DNA from: Clostridium fessum
GTDB taxonomy: Bacteria; Bacillota; Clostridia; Lachnospirales; Lachnospiraceae
DNA: 64,000 nt
Direction of reading: 5' to 3'
Assembly: GCF_003024715.1 (NCBI RefSeq)
Contig: NZ_PYLO01000002.1
Span: 1-64,000 of the forward strand
In this document: piece after piece, positions 7,942 through 18,100 of the stretch
How the letters are laid out: each line of letters opens with the position of its first letter
How positions within the stretch are numbered: the stretch's first letter is position 1
The notes under the pieces: model-generated
The model's input: only the letters and a program-made list of their open reading frames with translations
What the model was told of the DNA's origin: nothing
Databases searched by the model: none
Position numbers and translations under genes: made by a program

Positions 7942-8028
7942 GATTCTTTTATTTATCGGGACTCCTGCCCGGATGCTCCCTTCGTAAATAAGAGCCATGA
8001 ATCTTACAGGATACGTGGGTCTTTTTTT
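7942..8028 (+). promoter_or_regulatory. Structured 5' leader (unidentified regulatory RNA candidate)
   Basis: GATTC and CTTTTATTTA (7942-7956) pair with TAAATAAGAG and GAATC (about 7985-8003), enclosing a small CGGG/CCCG hairpin. TCCTG in the inner loop could instead pair with CAGGA, which lies shortly before a T7 run (about 8022-8028). I do not recognise a known riboswitch class. The layout, a structured domain followed by a U-run well upstream of the gene, suggests transcriptional control. Confidence 0.4.
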
Positions 8029-8170
8029 ATTGCACATGATTCCGATACAGCTACCATACCGGACTGCTGCCAATCTTTTTTGATTTGGAAATTATCCAGT
8101 AAATAAGCGCTCGGATCATCCAGATAGAAAATCCCCTGTCAATTTCTGCACAATGCAGTATACCTGGAGG

Positions 8171-9118
8171 ATTGATACCATGACTTTTTATGAAACTTTA
8201 GATTCAATTATGAAACAGGATTTTGGCGGTCGCGGACTTTTAGCATCTCTGCCTGCTTCCCCACTTGCGGCTGTATCTGCTTCTCTCGCCCATGCGAAAA
8301 GAGCCGTTCTTCTGACCGGTTTCCCGGTTCGAATGCCAGACGGTTCTATTACCGGCGAGACGGATGGACCTTCCGGAACTGCCAACCTCGCAGCAGCGCT
8401 GACGGCAGCTGGCTGCGGCGTGTCAGTCGTAACCGACTGGTCTTCTTATCCGCATCTGGAAGCGGCTCTCCGCTTCCGCGCTCCGCAGGCAACCTTGATC
8501 CGTCTGCCGGAACAGAATACGGATAACTTTATCCGCACCTTTATCCATGATGCAAAACCGACCCATCTGATCAGCCTGGAGCGCCCAGGTAAAGCTGAAA
8601 ACGGACATTATCACAGCATGCGCGGTGAACAGCTCGACGACATGATCACGGATTCGGCTCTTTTCCTGTCTGCTGCCAGAGAAGCTGGTGCCACGGTCAT
8701 TTCCATCGGAGATGGCGGCAACGAGATGGGAATGGGGACTTTCCGCCGTGAAATTCTCGCAGGTGTTCCACACGGCGAACTTATCTGCACCGCAGAAGCA
8801 GCAGACCTGACGCTGGCAAGCGGCGTTTCCAACTGGTGGGGCTGGGGCATTGCCTCCCTGCTCTCCCTGGAATTAGGACGGAATCTTCTCCCCTCTGACC
8901 GCACCGAGACAGAATTGCTCCGCCGGGTTGTGGCAGCAGGCGGTGTGGATGGATGCACGAAAAAAGCGGAACTGACCGTTGATGCACTCCCTCTGGAGAC
9001 GCATCTGAGGATTTTGCAGTCTGTCCGCGAATTGACCGATGAAACGCTTAAAAAGCAGACAGCAAAGAGAGAAACTCCTTATTTTTACAGAGAGCGGAAG
9101 GTAATGGCAGCTGTTTAG
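8171..9118 (+). CDS. D-glutamate cyclase-like C-terminal domain protein (DUF4392)
   Basis: Protein of 315 residues counted from MTFYETLDSI. It matches the family first named DUF4392, related to the C-terminal part of mammalian D-glutamate cyclase, which converts D-glutamate to 5-oxo-D-proline. Telling segments are 'LTGFPVRMPDGSITGETDGPSG' split across residues 49-70, 'LISLERPGKA' and the glycine-rich 'ISIGDGGNEMGMG' near residue 182. No signal peptide is seen. The start at 8180 (ATGACTTTT) follows TGGAGGATTGATACC; an upstream ATG at 8153 lacks a good ribosome binding site. The bacterial reaction is not established, so D-glutamate or pyroglutamate metabolism is only a family-based guess. Confidence 0.75.
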   Translation: MDTMTFYETLDSIMKQDFGGRGLLASLPASPLAAVSASLAHAKRAVLLTGFPVRMPDGSITGETDGPSGTANLAAALTAAGCGVSVVTDWSSYPHLEAALRFRAPQATLIRLPEQNTDNFIRTFIHDAKPTHLISLERPGKAENGHYHSMRGEQLDDMITDSALFLSAAREAGATVISIGDGGNEMGMGTFRREILAGVPHGELICTAEAADLTLASGVSNWWGWGIASLLSLELGRNLLPSDRTETELLRRVVAAGGVDGCTKKAELTVDALPLETHLRILQSVRELTDETLKKQTAKRETPYFYRERKVMAAV

Positions 9119-9152
9119 GGACTTTTGGTTTTTTATTTGTTTTCATTTTCAT

Positions 9153-9198
9153 AAAAAAGACCTGCTTATGTATTTCACTATATAAGCAGGTCTTTTTT
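9153..9198. terminator. Bidirectional terminator
   Basis: AAAAAAGACCTGCTTAT pairs with ATAAGCAGGTCTTTTTT. The A-run on one side and T-run on the other let it serve both the plus-strand DUF4392 gene and the convergent AGCS symporter gene. Confidence 0.85.
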
Positions 9199-9262
9199 GA
9201 ATGATTGTTTAATGCTCGCTTTTTACGCTTACAGTTACCTTTTATCTTCTCTTTATTTGCTC

Positions 9263-10666
9263 TTACTTTTCTTCTGCAGCCCGATATGCCTGTGTCACAT
9301 TTTTCGTGATCGCTTCCGCTTTCCGGTCAGCCGCCACAACCACATGACTCAATGCAAGTAATGCCAAAACGTTCGGAATAACCATCAGCGCGTTGAAGAA
9401 ATCTGCCAGAGCCCATACTAAATTTACCTTTAACATAGAACCAATGACAATACAAATCACTACGATGAAGGAATAAACCTTTGCCGCGCCCTCGCCGAAC
9501 AGATATTTCGCATTCGTCAGACCAAAGAAATGCCATCCCAGAATCGTCGAAAATGCGAAGAACAGCAGGCAGATCGCAATAAAAATAGAACCAAAGTTTC
9601 CAAAGCTCTGCATGAATGCCGCCTGTGTCAGCGCTGTACCATCCTTGCCGGAGCTCATCGCATCCGTTGTCAGGACTGCAAATACGGTCAGATTTAAAAT
9701 AACAAATGTATCAATAAAGACACTGATCATCGCACAAAGCCCCTGATGATGCGGGCTTTCTGCTTTCGCACGTGCGTGAGCATGCGGTGTGGAACCCATA
9801 CCTGCCTCATTGGAGAAAAGTCCTCTCGCTACACCAAAACGGATTGCTTCGCGGACGGTGATACCAGCACCAGCACCCATTACCGCTTTCGGATCAAACG
9901 CGCCCTTGATGATCATCATAAATGCTGTCGGCACGTGATTGATATGAAGACCAATCAGAATCAGGCTTCCTACAATGTAAACGCCTGCCATAACTGGCAC
10001 AACCTTCTCTACCACAGCTGCCAGACGTTTGGTTCCACCAATGAAAATGAATCCTGCCAGTACTGCCAGCACAAGACCGATCGTGATCGGCGGAATATTG
10101 ATTCCATATACCTGAAATACCTCTGTAAACGCAGCACCGATCGAGTTGGACTGTACCATATTGCCCATAAACCCAAGTGCTAAAACAATAAAGATAGCAA
10201 ACAGAGTGGATAATACCTTTCCAAAATTACCTTTAAATGCCGCCTTGATGTAGTAGACAGGTCCGCCTGTCACCTCACCATTTACCTCTGTTTTGTAGGT
10301 CTGTGCCAGAACCGCCTCGGAGTAGATGGTCGCCATTCCGAAGAACGCGCTCAGCCACATCCAGAAGATTGCACCCGGACCGCCGCCAAACAGCGCTGTC
10401 GCCGCACCTGCCAGGTTACCAGTACCAACCTGTGCTGCGATCGCCGTCATGATCGACTGAAACGGGCTCATTTCCCCTTTTTCATGTTTTTCTCCGTTCA
10501 GGCTGAAATGTCCAAACACATGCTTGCAGCCCTCGCCAAATTTTCTTACCTGGATGAATTTGAGACGAATCGTGTAATAGATGCCCGTTCCACACAGCAG
10601 AATCAGCAGAAGAAAACTCCACAGAAAATCATTGCCTTTGTTTACCAGTGTCAAAATCGTGTCCAT
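9263..10666 (-). CDS. AGCS-family sodium:alanine/glycine symporter
   Basis: Amino acid:cation symporter of 467 residues with about eleven hydrophobic segments, the usual length. Family marks include 'AAQVGTGNLAGAATALFGGGPGAIFWMW' (quoted in part: QVGTGNLAGAA near residue 77), 'EVTGGPVYYIK' and 'ARGLFSNEAGMGSTPHAHA' near residue 285. It imports alanine or glycine with Na+ (or H+). A glycine riboswitch precedes it, so glycine is the likely physiological substrate. The start follows AGAGGAGGATAAAAA. It ends against the shared terminator at 9153-9198. Confidence 0.95.
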   Translation of the reverse strand: MDTILTLVNKGNDFLWSFLLLILLCGTGIYYTIRLKFIQVRKFGEGCKHVFGHFSLNGEKHEKGEMSPFQSIMTAIAAQVGTGNLAGAATALFGGGPGAIFWMWLSAFFGMATIYSEAVLAQTYKTEVNGEVTGGPVYYIKAAFKGNFGKVLSTLFAIFIVLALGFMGNMVQSNSIGAAFTEVFQVYGINIPPITIGLVLAVLAGFIFIGGTKRLAAVVEKVVPVMAGVYIVGSLILIGLHINHVPTAFMMIIKGAFDPKAVMGAGAGITVREAIRFGVARGLFSNEAGMGSTPHAHARAKAESPHHQGLCAMISVFIDTFVILNLTVFAVLTTDAMSSGKDGTALTQAAFMQSFGNFGSIFIAICLLFFAFSTILGWHFFGLTNAKYLFGEGAAKVYSFIVVICIVIGSMLKVNLVWALADFFNALMVIPNVLALLALSHVVVAADRKAEAITKNVTQAYRAAEEK

Positions 10667-10725
10667 TTTTTATCCTCCTCTATGTTTTCGTTACGATTCC
10701 GGCTCTTTTGTAAATCCGGGATCGA

Positions 10726-10758
10726 GTAATAAAATAAGAGCTGATACAAATCAGCTCT
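10726..10758 (-). terminator. Expression-platform terminator of the glycine riboswitch
   Basis: AGAGCTGAT/ATCAGCTCT (10737-10745 and 10750-10758, TTGT loop) is followed on the minus strand by TATTTTATT. It lies between the aptamer and the symporter gene, where a glycine-controlled terminator is expected. Confidence 0.75.
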
Positions 10759-10776
10759 CCAAAGAGTAGAACATAT

Positions 10777-10920
10777 GCATACAATAGAACTCATCCCCTG
10801 GTTCCATTGTGATTGGTTGTATGCCCTGTCCTTTTGCCTGAGAGATCAACGAATACCATGGACGTGCATCCGTCTTACACCTTCGGCGCTCCTTCTTGGA
10901 GACTCTCCAGAGTGTCCCTG
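10777..10920 (-). promoter_or_regulatory. Glycine riboswitch
   Basis: The minus strand carries the conserved core: CTCTGGAGAG, CGCCGAAGG, and CTCTCAGGCAAAAGGACAG (complement of about 10826-10845). Downstream, GCATACAA and TTGTATGC (ends 10777 and 10824) close a second, shortened stem like the 'ghost' aptamer of single glycine riboswitches. It precedes an AGCS symporter, a well-known glycine-riboswitch target. Additional paired sequence to about 10960 may belong to it. In 10667-11040 I see only this element, its terminator and the ribosome binding site. Confidence 0.92.
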
Positions 10921-11040
10921 CCTGACTGACCTTCGATCACTCGTCAGGACGGTTCAGTAAACAGGAACGAACTTATGTGAGGTATGCTATCACATTTCTT
11001 CTGCTTTTTCAACTGATTTTTATAAATTATACGAAAATCC

Positions 11041-12024
11041 TCAAAATATTACGGTTCGCGACACGTTTTCCCCCTTTTCATTAAACTGCTCATACTTTTC
11101 CCCAATCAAAAGAGAATCCATCTGCGGGTATGCACCATCTTTTAAAATATACGATGGAATTTCCCCTTCTGGCTGCCATCCCGGCTTTTTCCCTCCCCAT
11201 TCTTCCCGGTTTTGAGCTGCCTCTGCCTCCGTCACTTTCCTCCATGCCGATTCTGCTGCCTGACCACGCTTTCCCTGCTTTGTCAAAGGAATCACTTTAA
11301 AATGATATACGCCCGCAGTCTGCATCAACGGTACAAAATCGTACTGTTCAGCACTCGTCCGATGCGGATGTCCGACACGCTTCGCATCCCGGTAAAGCAT
11401 CACCAAATATGCCGAAGCCCCCGGCGCTTTCTTCCACCTGCCAATTCCTCTTTTCTCCCAGTCTGCTGCATCCACCGTTCCTATTATCTCTCCGGCATCC
11501 TGTAATTCGATCGTCAAAAGCAACGTAGTGCCATTATCTTTCCGAACTGCCTTGCTGCATACCGCGCCAAGCCCTGAAAACTGGATGTCCTCCTGGCGAA
11601 GGACGGAAAAAGAATCATCTGCGTCGGATTCCAGTTCTATTTCGTATAGAATTTCCGGAGCAGGTTCTTCTGCATGGATTTCTTCTATCTTTCGTTCTTC
11701 TAAAGAAACTTCTTTGGTACCTATATTTTCAGAGTCGGCTTGTATGCTCCCTTTATATTGTTCATTTTCTTTTTTTCCCACCTCTGCCCCATCCATCGCC
11801 GGTCCGCTTGCCGGATCACCGGAGATTCGTTCCACACCAGTGACGCTATATGCCCTGTCCCGGCTTTCCGCCTCCAAAACAGGCATTCCCATTTCATCCA
11901 GCTCTTCTGCTGCCAGCCGAATCCTGACCCGATCGATGGATGCTGCGGCAGCGGAGAAACATCCCGCAGCCGTCTGGCTCAGTACGGCTGCTCCGAAGAG
12001 CAGCCCTTTCGCCATCTGATTCAT
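11041..12024 (-). CDS. Secreted protein with Fn3-like segment, function unknown
   Basis: 327 residues, last gene of the surface-protein block. The N-terminus (MNQMAKGLLFGAAVLSQTAA) is a signal peptide. A cysteine at residue 22 lies near the expected cleavage point, but the preceding residues (TAAG) are a poor lipobox. Residues 85-135 are acidic and probably disordered. Around residues 195-265, 'RWKKAPGASAYLVMLYRDAK' onward reads like a fibronectin type III or similar beta-sandwich module. No catalytic motif is recognised. It starts after GAGAGGAGGAATTTT, 142 nt downstream of the giant gene, and probably shares its transcript. It may be an accessory to the giant surface protein; that is inference. 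Confidence 0.7.
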   Translation of the reverse strand: MNQMAKGLLFGAAVLSQTAAGCFSAAAASIDRVRIRLAAEELDEMGMPVLEAESRDRAYSVTGVERISGDPASGPAMDGAEVGKKENEQYKGSIQADSENIGTKEVSLEERKIEEIHAEEPAPEILYEIELESDADDSFSVLRQEDIQFSGLGAVCSKAVRKDNGTTLLLTIELQDAGEIIGTVDAADWEKRGIGRWKKAPGASAYLVMLYRDAKRVGHPHRTSAEQYDFVPLMQTAGVYHFKVIPLTKQGKRGQAAESAWRKVTEAEAAQNREEWGGKKPGWQPEGEIPSYILKDGAYPQMDSLLIGEKYEQFNEKGENVSRTVIF

Positions 12025-12166
12025 AAAATTCCTCCTCTCCCACTTTATGTGCTCTCGAAATCTTTCTGTGCTTGATTTTGTAAAATGTTTTTTGTTAGCC
12101 GCAAAAGCAAGTGCAGAAAAGACTCCGAGAGTACATCTTTCTTCTGTTCATTTTTCTCTTATTTTT

Positions 12167-15100
12167 TTACTCCTCCTTGCCCTTATCATTCCTCTCCATA
12201 TTCTTTTTTATATTTTCCTCCTTTCTTAGCCGCTCTACGAGCGCCAGTCCAGCCCCAGCGCTCATACATATCAGTCCAATCACCAGTTTCCACTTCCAAA
12301 TCAGTGAAATCACTTCATTCAGACGCTCTTTTTCGTCCTCAACCTGATAAGCACCTTCTACTTCCCAGGTGGCTGATTCTCCATATCCCATCTTCGGAAG
12401 CGGCTTCATCTGTCTGCCGTCGAGAACAATTTTCCCATCTCCACAGATCGACTCTGGCACATGAACTGTTAAATAGCCCTCTTTCAGATCTTCTATCACT
12501 TTCTTTGGATGTTCCGGCTGACCGTGTCCCGGTCGCCCCGGATTCTCCGGCTTCAAGCAGTCATACATCCGCACAACCGTCACCGTTCCGCCCTCTGAAA
12601 CCGTAAATGAAACTGGTTCGGCTTTTTCGTAGCCCTCCGGCGCTTCCAGCTCTTCCAGAATATAGCGGCAGCCCTCCTTTAAAATGCCCTGTATGCATTT
12701 CTCCTTTTCTTCAGAAATCCATTCCAATATTACCTTTCCAGTCTCATCAGAAATCCTCAGGCGGGCACCTTTTACAAATTCGCTATCTCCTTTCTGCTCC
12801 CTCCATTTCCGCTTCTCCACCTGCACTTCCGTCGGCCTGTCATACATCTTCACCTGATCGACTCGACCGTCCAGTGATACCGTAAATGTCACTTTTTCTG
12901 CTTTCCAGTACCCATCCGGCGCTATTTTTTCTACCAGCACATAGTTTTTTCCAGCGTTTAACTTTCCTTTTATCACATGGGCGCCCCGATCAGATACCCA
13001 CGAATCAACCAAGGTTCCGCCTTCCTTCTCCTCCCAGAGTTCCATCCGCGCCCCCGGCAGTTCCTTTTCTCCCGTCACACTGTATTTTGTGATTTCCACG
13101 TGCGTCGGCTTATCCTGCATGGAAATCCGCTCGACCGTTCCATCCTCGGAAACAGTAAACGGAATCTCTTCCGCATACGCAAATCCATCCGGCGCTCCCG
13201 TCTCGCGCATTATATAACTCTTTCCCGGTGTCAACGTTCCAATTATCTCATGAGGATGATCCGCAGAAATCCATGATTCGATTACATTTCCAGACTGATC
13301 CAGAATCTCTATCTGAGCACCCGGAAGCTCCGTTCCGCCCAGATCTGTCTTTGAAAAGACCAGCTTTGTCGGGGAATCTATCATTCCAATTCCATCTATC
13401 TGTGCATCGTCCCCCAGAGAAAAAATCATCTGATTCGACTCCACCTCTTCCGTTTTTCCACCGTCCAGTTCCAGCAGTTCAACCAGGCGGTATCTATTCC
13501 CACGTTTGAGCACTTCGCGCACCGACCGATCATTCTGATGAAATTCCCAGAGCGCTGTATTTCCCTGCCGAGAGGTTCGTCCCGTGCTTCCTGTACTCTT
13601 CCACTCGATCGGCAGTCCATCCGGAGTCTGTGCCGGAACTTGTGCCCGAACCTCATAGTTTGTTTCCCACGGCATTCCTGTCAAAACAACCGATTCGCCA
13701 CAAGAAAGCGTCAGGCTTCCTCCACTTCGCAGCGTTCCCGATTTAGAACCTGTGTACGAAATCAAGCCTGGAAGCTCTTTTCCCTCCGCATTCTTTAAGT
13801 ATAATGTATATGTTATATCTACCTGCCTTAACAACGCCGCGGCAGTTCCCGTCACCCGTCCGGCGATAGCAATTGCGCCTGGAGATAGAATTGGATGGAA
13901 GGATTCATAGCTTTTGCCCGTTTTTCCCCATATCGTTGCCGTTACCGTCATACCAGAATGATTTTCCTGTCCGTTTTCATTTATATGCTCTCCAACCAGA
14001 ACAGTCACCCGCAAAATGCCTCCTGATCCGGCTGCCACATTCTCTATATTCCAATACCAGGATTCGCCTATTTGTTCCGCTCCGCCCATCGAAGCCGCTG
14101 TCATTAGTTCACACCCAGCTGGAATTTCCAGTCCAATCTTCATATTTTCTTTTTTATCTGACTGGTTCCGATATGTAATTTCATATACAATTACACTTCC
14201 CGGCAGCACCGCTGCTCCATCTTTTCCAATCGGGGAAACGGCGCGGATGCCACAAGGGTCGCTGTATTCCGGATTTCGTATTTCATGGATATATCCCAGG
14301 CCATCTCTGTTTTCCGGGATCCAGCTTTCTACTTCCCTGCCATCTGTCTCTTTTTGATCATATTCTTCCAGACGATACCTCGTTCCTTTTAATGTTCGAA
14401 GCGTCAGCGGATAATGTCCGTTCTCATCCCAATTCAGGCGGAATGTATTTTTTCCTATCGTCCGGCGGCTGCCGTCACTGAACTCAATGATCTCCCGCAG
14501 TTCGAAACGATGTCCTTCCGCCACCCCCTCTTTTTCACATTTTTCTCGTTCCAGATAAGGCACAGAAGCTTCCATCAGTGAAGAAAGTACAAATTCTTCC
14601 CCACTGTCCAAATCCCACAGAGTTCTCACCAGACGAAGCGCTTTTCTTCCCTGCACCTGCAGAGACGTTATGCTGTCAAATAAACCGTCTGCTGTCTCTG
14701 TCTCCAGCGCATTTACACCATCTCTGGCTGCGTTAATCCCCCTGCCTGTATCTGACACCGTGAAAATCATCGGTTTCTGCACAGTGTATCCATCCGGCGC
14801 TTCCAGTTCTTTCAGAAGATACGTGTGCCCGGCAATCAGCTTTCCTTCTATCACGTGTGTTTTCCCATCGCAGATCCAGGTTTCCAATGCCTCACCCGCT
14901 TCAGTGTACACACCATCCAAAAATCCCGCTTCATACACTGCCAGCTTTGCTCCTGACACAAAGAGACCCGTATCGAAATCCAGCTTGGAAATTTTGATTT
15001 TCGTTGTTTCATTCGGCACCGTCAGATCATACGTTAGCACCTCGCATTCCTTCTGATCTTCCATCAGCACCTCGTACACGCGCGGAATAAGTTGATATCC

Positions 15101-18100
15101 ATCCGGCGGCATCGTCTCACGGACTTCGTAATGGTACGGAATCCAGCTTCCATTCTCCCCTATCGTTCCGATTGGCAGCAATGGGCTTTCCGCCTGACCG
15201 CTCTCGTCTGTCTCCATCTGAACCTTTTCTCCCGTCTCTCTGTTTTTCACTTCAAACACCGCACCTGCCAGTTTTTCCTCTGGCTTTCTCTCATCCACCT
15301 TTTCAACCCGAACCCGTCCCTGTTTCAACGTATTAACCGCTTCGATTGTCTCCCCCGAAGCAGCCGCCACCGTAAATTTCTTAGGTTCCATGAGGCGATA
15401 ACCTGCCGGTGCCGAAAGTTCCACCAGATAATACACTCCATAGGCAATCGGAGAAATCCGATGCGGCTTCCAGTCCCCTGCCTTCCAGCCTGCCGGAATC
15501 TCCTGTTTTTCTGCTTCTTCCTCTGTAAATTTTCCATCCGATCCAGAAATCCAGCGTTCCACTAAATATTCTTTTTCCTGCATCAGGCTTCCATCCTGTG
15601 CCGCCCGGAAAACAGCAAGTTCTGCGCCTGCCAGATAAATTGCCTCTTCGGATGCCTCTCCTGAGCTTCCCAGCTTGGAAATATAGACAGACTTTGCCCT
15701 ATTTTCCAGCCCGTAAAGCTGAATTTCAGCAGTTTCTTCGACAATCACCAGCTTCGGTGCTGCTTTCTGATAGCCGCTTGGTGTTTTCGTCTCCACCAGA
15801 ACGTAATAGCCTTTCTTTCTGTTCGAAGCCAAATCATTTTTCGTCGGATTCAGCGGTAAATAATCAATTCGGTGAATCCCATCGGAGGTATCATAACTGA
15901 CCAGAGTTCCCTCCGCCTGGTAATTCCATCGGAAATCATAGCTGTAGCCTGCTTTTCCATCTAGCTGCAAATTTTTCGTCACCTGAACAAGCACCTGTGA
16001 ACCATTTCCCAGATTCCAGAGCTGACGCACTGATTCGCCCTGTTCTGTCGCCGTTTCTTCCTGTTTTTCAGCGGTATATCCACACCATGTAACCGTGTTA
16101 AACCTTGTATGATATTCTGCATACAGCTTCTGATAGCGGGCTGCAAAGCTGTCGCTTCCTTGGCTGTAGGCTTTCGCATCTTCGGTCTTCCAGCTCGTCA
16201 CCCGTTTTTCCCGGTCATAGCGCGGTGTTCCATCCGCTTCCATGACAATTCCATTTTCATCTGTCACTGCCTCGTACAGGGTCAGCTCCGCCGCATATGC
16301 ATTCGGCAGACATTCTTTTTTTCCATCCTTCTCCTCATATTTGAAAAAGGCAGTTTTTATATGATCTTCCTGCATCGTGATGAGCTGCAGCTTAGAAGTT
16401 TCCTGGATTTCCACCTCCATTTGATTTGTCAGATATCCCGGAGGCGTCTCTATCTCCCCGAGAATATAATCGCCTGCCGGAATCCCCTCCCATGCCATTG
16501 GCGTCTTTCCGACGGTCCATTTGGCAGTCACTGTCTTTTTCTGGTTTCTCTCATCTAGTACCGTCCAGTTCGCCGGAAGTTCCCCTTTCTTTTCCAGATA
16601 ACACCCGGACGGATGTGCTTCCAAATCATCACTCGCAATTCTTTTTGCTGGATAGAGCGCTAACACGGCTCCTTCCACACTTGAAAACGTATAACCTCCT
16701 TTTCCTTCCTCCCAGGTCTTAGAATCCGATTCGTTCAAAATGCGATCATAGTCCCGGACTGGCTGCTGATATTGTTCTGGCGCGTCGATCTTTTCAATCT
16801 GCACCGTGATCGGGCGGTTAGTAAGGCGCAGCTCCTGTACTTCACAGGTTTCCTCTACCGTAATACCTGTCGGCATCCGTTTCGCATAGCCGGATGGGGC
16901 ACGCGTCTCCTCTAAAATATACACTCCCACCGGAACGCGTTTTAAAACGTCCACCTGCCCATCTCTGATCCGTGTATGGAACGGATCGTTTGGCGTTTCA
17001 TCCCCGGTTATCCAGCTGTTTTCCATCAGATACGCCTCCCCCTGACGGTGGTACAGCGGTCGATCGTCTTCCCGGTTTTCCGGATCATTTCCAATATCAT
17101 AGAGCGCTGCCTTCAACTGCAGATCCCATGCATTGGCATTGTAAGCTCTGAGAAGATCGCTGTATCGGTAACGCACATAATCGCCATCCCGATCATAAAC
17201 GGGATATCCTTTGATATAGGTCTGATCGGAACGCTGGTAATAAACCGGCAGCCCATTTTCATTCAAAACCGGATTGACATGGGGCTGCAGCAGACCTCCG
17301 TCATATGTTCCAATCGTGTACTCCTGTTCCGTATCAGCATACATCGTTGCCACGCGGCCGGTCTTTACCTTATCCCTGGCAATCACATTTCCATAGTGAT
17401 CCTTAGATACCTGGATCACCCACACCAATGTTTTGCCGGTTTTCTCCTCCGTCACATATGCCATTCCCGTGTACGGTTCTACCTCGCTGTCCCGGCTTCC
17501 GTCTGATGCCAGATGATAGAATTTTGTCCCGGACGGAACGTATTCAAACCGCCTTTCTTTCCGACTGTACGCCAGTTTTTCATAGCTGGGGCTTACAATT
17601 TCCAGAAATGGAACACCGTCTTTCATCGCATAGATCGGTTCGCCGTCTTTTGGACGCACCAGTTCGCCCTTTTCGTTATAGGCATACCGCACGCCCCGGA
17701 GTGTCGTAAATACCTCCAGAGCCCCGAGATCGTAATATAAAATGTCTGTATCTTCGCGTTCAACCCGCTTGAGAATCCATCTGCCTTTTCCCTGGTCGTT
17801 GAACCGGTCATCCTGCGTATATCGTGTATAATTGTTATTTTCTCCTTCGCTATCTTCCCCCTCTTGATCTTTATCCCTCACATACAGAAGTCGGTTTCCC
17901 GCATAACCTTTCTGCACATACATCCGGATCACATTTCCAAACGAATCGCGCACCACATTGACACCGGCATACGCCCGATCCTCACTGTCCCCGTTCTTCT
18001 TTACCTCGATCGCATCATACAGGCACATCGATGCACCTGGAAGATAGCGGTTGAGTGCGTGCGCCGTATCTGGAACCCGATGCCAGATCGCCTTTCCAGT

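Noticed and set aside
11041-12024. Lipoprotein assignment for the 327-residue secreted protein
   Set aside because: Cys22 is preceded by TAAG, lacking the Leu/Val/Ile at -3 usual in a lipobox; an ordinary signal peptide explains it.
12167-12400. Sortase anchor (LPXTG) for the giant protein
   Set aside because: No LPXTG-like motif is visible before the C-terminal helix; the tail is long and charged, fitting simple membrane anchoring.
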